From assembly GCF_905147045.1 (NCBI RefSeq), contig NC_065905.1, positions 4,216,001 to 4,280,000 on the forward strand: a stretch of 64,000 bases of DNA, read 5' to 3'. Numbering within the stretch: the stretch's first letter is position 1; each line of letters begins with the position of its first letter. The notes under the pieces were generated by a model. It did no database searches. It worked only from the letters and a program-made list of their open reading frames with translations, and had not been told where the DNA came from. Source of the DNA: Nymphalis io (lineage: Eukaryota; Arthropoda; Insecta; Lepidoptera; Nymphalidae). Positions 55,604 through 64,000 of the stretch are shown here, piece by piece. Made by a program: the position numbers and the translations under genes.

Positions 55604-55893
55604 TTAATAAAGTCCCGTTATATTTTGACTCTGGTCGGACCAGCGGGTAGGTCTGTCGACTAATCGTGATCCTTTGCCTTCGATCTTCCCTACTACAACC
55701 AGTTTATCCAGATTATCTGGTTGTCTCCGGGCATTATGACCAAAATAGCTTAGGACTCGTTGGTAGCATATAGTGGATAGTCTGGTAGTAATCAGTTGTT
55801 CGAGAATAAACTTGTTGGTTCTTTTTGCTGTCCACGGTATAGGCAACATTCTTCTATAACACCGCATTTCAAGTCTCGATCTTCTTTTAAAGA
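55604..55893 (-). pseudogene. LINE (endonuclease-reverse transcriptase) C-terminal fragment
   Basis: - strand: FKRRSRLEMRCYRRMLPIPW, TAKRTNKFILEQL, LSTICYQRVLSYFGHNARR, DNLDKLVVVGKIEGKGSR and PTRWSDQ. The run EMRCYRRML.IPWT, then FGHIAR, then GRPPTRW is the usual C-terminal region of insect non-LTR polymerases of the RTE-like group. About 95 residues remain and the frame is open, but both ends are cut. Confidence 0.75.
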
Positions 55894-55911
55894 TTATTTA
55901 TGTTTTTTTTA

Positions 55912-56016
55912 AGACTCAATATTCCGACTGTCCTGAGACAAGCCGAGGACAGAGGACAGAGGAAGCTAGTCGACACATCGGTGAAAGCATTTCAGGACAA
56001 ACACGACCTTCAGTAA
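55912..56016 (+). pseudogene. Possible LINE C-terminal scrap, forward
   Basis: RLNIPTVLRQAEDRGQRKLV, DTSVKAFQDKHDLQ and stop. A-E-D-R-x-x-W/R-x-x-L-V is the ending of several LINE polymerases. It faces the reverse fragment that ends just upstream. Confidence 0.4.
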
Positions 56017-56639
56017 CGAAGCACACGAAAAAGAAAAAGATTTAATAAAGATAATAATTTATTTTAAACCAGGTACAAGCTATAATATGGTTGTATGAAA
56101 AAATATATAGTTTCAGTATTTTTGTTATTTATTTGCTGAACCTTATTGTTTTATATAAAATATTTTATTTCTTGTACAATTATAATTGTCTGTCTTTGAT
56201 ATCTGTTTGTCTTGAATAAAAACTTTTTATTTATCCTATTCTAGTAATAATCATATACACGTACACAGATATTATATACGTTTTTCTAGAAAATAAATTA
56301 GTGCCTTAAAAATATACAATAACTTTAATAACACATTTACTATTTCAAAATTTTAAAACTAAAACTGAATTTACAATACAAACAAAATCATTCGTTTTCC
56401 TAGTGACATTTTCACACTGCAAACTACGCAATATACAGATGCAGATGCATGGTCCGGCCACCTGCTTGACGATAATGCTTTCCAATGATTTTGTTGTTGG
56501 ATTAGTTCTGGTCAGCCATATAGGTGGTTGGACACTTACTGATACGATTGATGGAATCACTTAATAACAATTTCCTCAGTCGACTCTTACGACAATACGT
56601 TTTTTCTCGCTAGAAATTTTCTCTGTAAGTGATTTAATC

Positions 56640-56785
56640 GTAGAAAAACGCTTATGCATGATTCCCCTACGTAAAGTGCTGAGCATGCGCCGGAATACCC
56701 ACTAAAAATCCAGTGGTACCCACTCCGTCTCTTCGGGAGACGTCACGGGATCACTTGCGCATAATACCGTGATACCTTAATGTTG
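56640..56785 (-). mobile_element. SINE-6, truncated reverse copy
   Basis: AGAAAAACGCTTATGCATG, GGAATACCCACTAAAAATCC, GGTACCCACTCCGTCTC, GACGTCACGGGATCACTTGC and ATACCGTGATACC; the central GC block is missing. Confidence 0.68.
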
Positions 56786-58429
56786 TTCCGCTTCTGCGGG
56801 CCTCCAATTCCTAGGAGGCTCTTGGGATACAGACAGAGGATAATAGTTTTATACTTCTCCACCGCCGCATTTATTTGCACTCACACCACAATAAATAAAA
56901 AGTTTTCATAATAACATTTGGTAGATGTGACACATCAAAATTAAAGGTTATTAAAATATTTTTTATTAAGGAAATATAACAAATAAATATGGAGTAAAAC
57001 AAAAACAAAGAGTTTTGTTAATAAAATAAAATTACTTTTGTTATTATTGTTATAATAATATATTTACCAAGTATACGTCACACTTACGGGGCAAGACAGT
57101 ATAATAAGACGTCATACTGTTTGCTGTCACGGTATATTAATTAATTTTATCCCAAGGGGCGTCACATCATAAATAAAGTATCCGTAAAGTGGGCTGTAGA
57201 AAATGGATAACCAATCAGAGTAAGGATGACTTATCAATGACTTTCAGTGGCCTCGGAGCAACGACATCAGACCAACAATAACATATTTTAAACATTTTAG
57301 TAAATTTAATTATTCAATAGAAAAGGTATTCAATTGAAAACAATTCAATTATGACTTTGAAATACAACATTTTGAGAGAGAATGTCATTGATAGATAATA
57401 AAGTCATTTACAAAATTGCTATCAATTTAGAAGCAGGTAGGTGGTTGAACTTGTTGGCCTGATCTTCGTAACTCCCAATTTACACTTGAGTGGGTAAACT
57501 GAAATTTTAAACAGCTATTCATGTATATTCTCAATAGAAATTTGTAAATTATCTGGAAAAGTTATCGCTCATTCCAGTTCAAAAACACTAAGTGGGCAAT
57601 TGTTCTTAAATTATATGGTTTTTAAATAAAATATGTTGAAAACTGACTTACAGCGATATTTTATTTGTGACAGTCATAGTCGCATATATTCTCATACTTT
57701 TTGCCATTTTAATCTTATCATGTCTTTGTCTTTATTTCTTAGGTTAATTTATCGATACGTTTATTACCAATAAAAATCACACTAGATAAAAAATGTAAAT
57801 CGATGTTGGACGATGTTTTTAAGGATTTTTTATTTAAAGCTCAGCATTATTTTCATTTGTAAAACTTCGGAGCGGAATTCGTCTGCAAGAGATCACAACA
57901 TACTTTAGAGAAGTTAGACAGGTATTGGACATTAATACTGTTCAGTATATTTTATATATTCTTATAATAAATTTCATCTTAAATATATATTAATAAATAA
58001 AACGTATTACTCATTTGAGATTATATAGGTAATAAAAAGTATGAAATTAGAAATCATTGATTTTCATGCAGAATTATATTGATTCTCTATAAATGTAAAC
58101 TCTATGTTAGGTTGAAAGGATTAATCATTGAGTTTCCTGTAGAATCAACATTCTGGAGTGGAGATTCGAATTTAATTTTATCTTGTAAGCTCGTAAGACA
58201 ATTCAAATGTACATGAATATTAGTAATATATAAATATCAGTAGCTTTTCTATGTTTAGCGTCCGACACCGTATTATTTATTTTTCTTATTTTTATACAAC
58301 ACTTAGCTACATATGATTTTGTTTTTTTTTTTCTTATCTCTTACCATTTTACGATTCTTGATCATACAATCCAAGTCATACCAACTTTCGTTCTACTTTG
58401 TTTCACGCGATTCATCACGTCACGTCTAC
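56786..58429. other. AT-rich region, nothing identified
   Basis: GGGGCGTCACATCATAAATAAAG at 57157 is slightly GC-richer; no frame, no repeat copy. Confidence 0.5.
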
Positions 58430-58620
58430 AGTGTTTAGGTTAAATCACGCGTATATCCAGTCCATTTGTCAGCTGTGAAGGAGTTAGCGATGGAGCTCGA
58501 CGAAAGGCAATTGATCACGGCATTGTTAATGCACTAGGCAGTTTTGTGCGCGTTACCATAACGTTTCGTGTTAAGGCTTGTATTAAATATATTTTGTTAA
58601 GCGTGAAGAGCAAACCGAGA
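58430..58620. other. GC-richer segment with short ORF, unassigned
   Basis: CACGTCACGTCTACAG, a 15-codon ORF MELDERQLITALLMH from about 58491, and GCGCGTTACCATAACGTTTCG. It might be a promoter and 5' exon or a transposon end; nothing adjoining confirms either. Confidence 0.25.
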
Positions 58621-59167
58621 TAGTACATGTGATAGAACACGTATATGTAAGCGAAGTTCGTGCCTTTACTAAAATGTAAATGAAGTTCCAAAGATTTTTT
58701 ATTGACTTTATTTTTTATGTAATTAGCTGCTCTGTGCGGAAGTTTTAATTTCTACCAATTTCGTTACAGTAAACAATGATAGTCAGCTATTAATATTTTT
58801 ATTGTAAACATTTTAGGAATTCCTTTTCCTCCTTAGCTAAGCGTTTTAAAGTTTGTGGTTAAGCAAATCAGGTCACGGCTCGAACCTGTTACCTTCGCAT
58901 CTCTAATTTGCACTAAGAAATATTTTCTATGTCGTATTATTTTATTGCTATAAGACATAATTTTCCTTTTAATGATATAATTGGATGGATTGATAAATGG
59001 AATGACGGATCAAAATGAAAATAGCTTATGTTGCCGGGAAATTCTGCTGAGGCATGCTCTGATAAGACTTGGAAAGCGCTTGAATCGGCTGTAAGCATTT
59101 TAAGAAAATGATTTATTTAAATAAATAAATTAATACATGTTAGTGTTGTAATTATATAAATCTTTTA

Positions 59168-59443
59168 TATGGTAGAGCATGAAGGTAGGTTGGTACCACC
59201 CACTCATCAGATGTACTACCGCAAAACAGCAATACTTAGTATTGTTGCGTTCTGGTTTGAAGGATCAGTGAACCAGTGTAATTATAGGCATAAGGGACAC
59301 ATCGTCTTCGTTCCCAAGGTTAGTCGCGCATTGGCGATGTAATGAATGCTTAATATTTCTTACATCGCCAATATCTATGGGCGGTGGTCACCACTTAACA
59401 TCAGGTTCCCACTTGCCCGTCTGTCTACCTATAACATAAAAAG
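59168..59443 (+). mobile_element. SINE-3, full length, variant tail
   Basis: ATGGTAGAGCATGAAGGTAGG to ACCACTTAACATCAGGTTCCC, CTGTCTACCTATAACAT and an A-run. The tail is closer to that of the LINE at 50.7 kb than in other copies. Confidence 0.82.
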
Positions 59444-59495
59444 AGTTTAGTTGTAAAAACTACAATTCCAGCGTTGAGATGAAAGTCTAAGTAAT

Positions 59496-59661
59496 CCTTA
59501 CTAATATTACGAGAGTGGGTTTGTATTTGTGTTACGTTTTCAAGTCTAAGCTACTCATCCGATCATCACGAAGTTACGTTATGCACGTCATCAATGGTAC
59601 AGAAAAGGATTTAGGGTACCTCGTACCTCCCCCTTTATAAGCGGGTAAGGTGAAAACTAGT
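59496..59661 (+). mobile_element. Helitron-like non-autonomous element
   Basis: Begins TCCTTACTAATATTACG after an A and ends AAAACTAG before a T, fitting Helitron A-T insertion with a TC start and CTAG end. Internal GATCATCACGAAGTTACG and GGATTTAGGGTACC are family blocks. Confidence 0.7.
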
Positions 59662-59667
59662 ACTTCT

Positions 59668-59884
59668 TTAATTCTTACTAATATTGTAAATGTATGTCAC
59701 TTATAGTGATATATATATAATTCTTACTAATAATTGGAAAGTGAGTTTGTTGGTTATACTTTCACATCTTAACTACTTAACCGATTATCATGAAATTTCG
59801 TATACATGTCAAAGGTATAATAAGCAAGGATATGCCTAACACTGACTCCTACACTCACGGTCGAAGCCGCGGGCGGAAACTAGT
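59668..59884 (+). mobile_element. Helitron-like element with a doubled 5' end
   Basis: TTCTTACTAATATTGTAAATG at 59672 and again TTCTTACTAATAATTGG at about 59721, then GATTATCATGAAATTTCG and the end GAAGCCGCGGGCGGAAACTAG at 59863-59883. Confidence 0.72.
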
Positions 59885-61389
59885 TATTCATATTTTAGAG
59901 TGTGCTTATGACTATGGAGATAGAGATGGCCAATTTACTCAATTGTCTTACAGTTCTAAATATATAAGGTGCCAATATAGTATACATACATAGAGAATAC
60001 GTGGCTTTTGCATTATTAAAAGCTTTCTATTTAATGGGAAGGATTAGTCAAAACACATTAGAAATGTTTCTTATCTGTGCTGTTTTATTCGATAGCATCC
60101 TCAGTCAAACCTAGCTTGGAAATTATCTATTAAATACAGCAGCAAATTCATAATTTACAAATAATATAAATTAATTTAATATATCTCATAATATTCAATG
60201 ATTTTTTTTTTATATTTGTATAAAAGATATTTCGTGTGTCACCGATACGGCTAGAAACGATTGTTTAATTTTTTAATTTCGATAAGGTTTAAGTGGCTTT
60301 TTTTTTAATTGAATTTTTCTTAGTTGTATAAATTAACTATTACAGACGAGCTAAGCTAAACTAAGCGAAATAAATTATTGTATGTGTTTGTTGTTTATTC
60401 AATATTCTTACAAATGCCTTTTTGTAATAAAAGTCTCCATAGCATTTTCTGTTCCGCAGCGCAATATGCGTTCGACCTCACGAATGTGCCATCATTACTC
60501 AAAGTCCGGCTAGCGCAACTAAGTTGATTTTTTCTCGTATTATAGCAAATATTCGGCCGTTACAGAAATCCAATGCGATATAAATGAGATATAATCCTTA
60601 TGAATGGAAAACCATTTCGTTTTACGAAAAAGAAACGATGAAATGATGATGATGAATTTTTTTTATTTTTTTTTTATTCGGTTTACATAGAGTTCATAAT
60701 ATGATAAATCTTCTTTGCTACTTATTTTCTTTATTTGAAGTCTGTTAATTTTCATTTATAATTTCTTAATTTTCGTTAATAAACAAAGATTTTTATGGTA
60801 GATAAAAATATCGCTTGTTACCCATTTCTTTATATAAAATTAGTATAGTTGCAAATTTTCAAGCGACACATGCAGGTTTCCTCTCAATGTGCCTTCAACA
60901 CGGAGCACGAGATGAATAAAGACAAATTAAGCTCATAAAAATTTAGTACACGTCTGGTTTGAACCCGCAATCTTCGATTTAGATTCACGTATGGCCATCT
61001 CGTAGAACAACACATATTTTCAAGGTCAGATTTCAATTTGTCAACATGCAATCAGCTGCATGATAATTATACATAATTAAAGTATATTCTATACCAGTAA
61101 TGGCTGAATATCCGTAAAAATCTCATCCCTTAGCGGTATTATCAGAAAAATACTTGAAAAAATATGAGTGTAATATATAACGTACCCACTTAAATATCCC
61201 CACGCATTATATGTGGAGTCATATCCAGTTGACCTGGTAGAGGTGTAATTTATTGTCCACCTGTCAGCACCGTCCCGGGCGAGCGGTAAATTCTTATAAT
61301 TGAACGCCGCAAATTATACCCGGATGAAGCTGTTTCTTTGTAAACTACATCGACTTTCCATAACCATGAAAATCAAAATATTCCTTACT
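59885..61389. other. AT-rich region with one SINE-1 half
   Basis: Beyond the SINE-1 at 60865-61002, GC-richer scraps at 60450-60530 and 61250-61290 have no match in the window and no usable frame. Confidence 0.45.
60865..61002 (-). mobile_element. SINE-1 5' half, diverged
   Basis: GACACATGCAGGTTTCCTC through TGGTTTGAACCCGCAATC to GGCCATCTCG, reverse orientation; the 3' half is missing. Confidence 0.7.
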
Positions 61390-61631
61390 TGTTGGCTTCT
61401 TTGTGCAAGCCCGTCTGGCTAGGTAACTCATCAGATATTCTACCGCCAAACAGTAATACTTAGTACTGTTGCGTTCCGGTTGTAAGGTTGAGTGAGTCAG
61501 TGTAACTACAGGCACAAAGGACATAATCTTAGTTCCAATAGTTGGTGGTGCATTGGCGATATTAGGGATGGTTAATATGTTTTACAAAGCCAATATTTAT
61601 GCGAAGTTGTGGCCACTTACTATCAGTAGTC
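61390..61631 (+). mobile_element. SINE-3, forward member of a tail-to-tail pair
   Basis: CTTCTTTGTGCAAGCCCGTC through GCGTTCCGGTTGTAAGG to GTGGCCACTTACTATCAGTAG; the final CGTCCGCC block and A-run are missing where the opposing copy begins. Confidence 0.8.
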
Positions 61632-61920
61632 ACTAGAATAGGAAGGCGGATGAGCATATGGGCCACCTGATGGTAAGTGGTTACCAACGCCCGTAGACAT
61701 TGGCATTGTAAGAATTGTTAACCATCGCTTACATCACCAATGCGCCACCAACCTTGGGAACTAAGATGTTATGTCCCTTGTGCCTGTAATTACACTGACT
61801 CACTCACCCTTCAAACTGGAACACAGCAATACCAAGTACTGTTGTTTTGCCATAGAATATCTGATGAAAGGGTGGTACCTACCCAGACGAGCTTGCACAA
61901 AGCTCTACCACCAATAAAAT
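61632..61920 (-). mobile_element. SINE-3, reverse member of a tail-to-tail pair
   Basis: TAGAATAGGAAGGCGGATGAG to CAAAGCTCTACCACCAATAAA: full length apart from the A-run. Confidence 0.85.
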
Positions 61921-62436
61921 TGTTTTGACATACGAAAGAAGAAGACGGTATTAATTAATCACTTCCTAAACAACCAGGTACATTATAAAACCTTCAAGTA
62001 TTATATTATGAGCATGAGACTTTTTAGCTTAAATTAATTATTATAAAATAATTTAACGTACAAGAATAATAATTAATTACTAATAAATCACAATAGTATA
62101 ATTCATTAAACTTTTTATTATATAAAGTAATTGTTACGAAGTATTACAAGGCATTGCTTAGGTTATTGTACAGTATACAGCCTAATAAACGATTCCAGCG
62201 CTAAAAGCTATGCAAATTAGGGTAATTCTATCGGCGTCTGATCGTCAATGTACCGAACAGTGGAGCGTCAGAGCAGCGTTGTAGCAAATTTATATCATTT
62301 ACATAGCTTACTGCATATGATAATGCTATCGCAGCACACATGGTCTGTGACCTCGATTCTGTAAATGAAAATTCTAATTCATTATGACTAATGTTTGTTT
62401 TATTATTTTACACAAAAACAAAAATAAACAAACTCA

Positions 62437-62595
62437 ATTGAGTAAGTGAGTGAGTTTAATTGTTACGTTTTCACGACTTAACTACTCAATCGATCATTAT
62501 GAAATTTTGCATACACGTTACCGTACTCTTTGTAACGTGGTAAAGGACATAGGTCACACCTGCCCTTTTCACTCATGCACGGGAAACTAGTTTTT
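62437..62595 (+). mobile_element. Helitron-like element
   Basis: GTGAGTGAGTTTAATTGTTACG, TCGATCATTATGAAATTTTGC, ATACACGTTACC, GACATAGGTCACACC and ACGGGAAACTAGT. The GAAGCCGCGGGC block is deleted. Confidence 0.68.
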
Positions 62596-64000
62596 AAATA
62601 AAATATTCCTCCCAATTAATGTCAGAAATCTTTAATAGCCTCTTCAAAGTTAAAGTGATTCGCTATTGCGTGTATAAAGATATGATATATCGATGAAAAT
62701 CTGAAGTTGAACCTAGTTTTCATAAATTGGAAAACTTATAGCGTCCGAGTTATATTCCAGCATTATGATGCTTTCAAAGTATCCGAGAAATATTTTACGA
62801 CAACTTTCTTGATAATATGAATTTTATTTTTCTTTCTATCTCGTTGCTATTGTGTTTATTTATTGGAATGTACTGGAATTGTTTTTTATTGTTTAGTATT
62901 ATTATTATTTAAAAATTATTAAAATATGTATATATAAATAAAAATATTCTCATCGATATTTTTATACATATAAATATCCAAAATACATTTAAAAATTACC
63001 AATGTCACTCTTCGTGATAAATTGTTATCATAGATGTTCTTAGTTTTATTGCGAAAATGAACTTTATATACATATAAATAAAATTAAAATTGTATTCGTC
63101 TTATAGGACCATTCGATACGTATGAAATCCGCTTATAATGTTATGAATTATTAAAATAAAGCAAAAAGTTTGATAAAAATTATTGTGTATCGAGGGCATT
63201 GAAAATGTATGTTACAAATGCCAACCATTAACAGTATTTTATTTACACACAGACACACATACGTAATTACAAACAAACCCCGCCCCTTGCTTTCCACAAA
63301 CTCGCGCATATATGCAACAATATATAATTCTTTGAACTGGAATCCTTTTTTTAACTGAAATTCCTCTCGACTTAGCACCATAGCGAGTGATTTATGAAAA
63401 AAAAAATTAAGTTCGAAGTATGGGTGACATGCGACAGAACATACATAGTTAAAGTCGTCAAAGAAGTTATATCGTTATTATAAAAATTAAACGAAATTAT
63501 TTATAAAAAAAAAACTCTAATGACAGAACTAGATAATTTTCAAACACAATTAATTATACAGTTTTGCAATAACCTATAACACAACCAGTATAAATAAAAA
63601 AAATGCAAAGATTAGAGGAGGACGTTTCATGATTTTATGTGTTGAAAAAAAATTATACTTTTATGTTTTCAATCAGACAAATCCCTTGAATATATAATGA
63701 AAATAGTTTTGGTTTAAACGCGAAAGAGTTAAAAACAAACAAGCTTACTATCGAACTACAATATTAGCTAGGATTATAATTTCTCGGTCAGCTAAGCGTA
63801 ATCGAATTAAGTACACCCCAACGCACTAACCTAAATTAAATCGTTAATAATATAAATAATTATTATCGTTCAATATAGCAATTACGCAACTTCATTTGTT
63901 ATTCACGACCTTTTGAGCGGCAGATTTATCTTTAAGCCCCCCAATTTATTTCTAAACATCAAAGCTATGAACAGACACAAAGAGATATAAATGCCAAAGA
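62596..64000. other. AT-rich region to window end, nothing identified
   Basis: No repeat family, exon pattern or long frame seen on either strand. Confidence 0.5.

Noticed and set aside
1..64000. CRISPR arrays, bacterial-type operons or prophage
   Set aside because: The only regular repeats are microsatellites and eukaryotic transposable elements; spliced exons and SINEs show nuclear animal DNA.

Overview
The window is AT-rich, intron-bearing animal DNA dominated by transposable elements. The mix of repeats (a tRNA-headed SINE with A box TGGCCTAGTGG and B box GGTTCAAACCC, 'CTAG'-ended Helitron-like elements containing GAAGCCGCGGGCGGAAACTAG, RTE and CR1/Jockey-type LINEs, a Tc1 element, a piggyBac relic) points to a lepidopteran, probably a butterfly. 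That assignment is inference from repeat style; no species-diagnostic gene is present.

Two host loci can be supported. (1) A short-chain dehydrogenase of the HSD17B12 / very-long-chain 3-oxoacyl-CoA reductase type runs on the + strand in five exons (16291-16337, 19021-19096, 20609-20777, 23868-24036, 25096-25425). All splice sites are GT-AG, the phases fit and the frame is open for 262 residues to a stop. The first exon, which should encode the N-terminal membrane anchor, was not found. (2) At 29302-29875 lies a compact run of very small ORFs in three frames: an 11-codon ORF followed by four 40-43-residue ORFs (A, B, C, D) separated by only 4-13 nt. Each of the four encodes one hydrophobic helix. 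A resembles C and B resembles D, so the array is a duplicated two-gene unit. About half of the codons for conserved residues differ synonymously, which is what selection on protein sequence produces. I do not recognise the family. This is my candidate for the undescribed system: a polycistronic micropeptide gene encoding paired single-pass membrane peptides.

The rest is repeats. 0-8.6 kb: SINEs, Helitron-like pieces and (TA)n tracts, including one SINE nested in another with a perfect target-site duplication. 8.67-10.29 kb: a full-length but inactivated Tc1 transposon. 10.3-16 kb: SINEs and microsatellites. 16.3-25.4 kb: the dehydrogenase gene, its introns loaded with SINEs, a gag-like fragment framed by 18-bp inverted repeats, an RTE tail and a piggyBac fragment. 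25.4-31 kb: sparse, with the micropeptide array. 31.2-36 kb: SINEs, then a CR1-type LINE (- strand) with ORF1 and a decayed ORF2, interrupted by a 5'-truncated + strand LINE. 36.9-38.1 kb: an RTE-type reverse transcriptase relic. 39.6-50.3 kb: nested SINE and Helitron-like clusters. 50.7-52.4 kb: a young-looking 5'-truncated LINE whose reverse transcriptase frame has a single stop. 52.4-64 kb: sparse, with SINE, Helitron-like and LINE fragments.

Family labels used here (SINE-1 to SINE-4, SINE-6, Helitron-like) are local names; no database search was possible.
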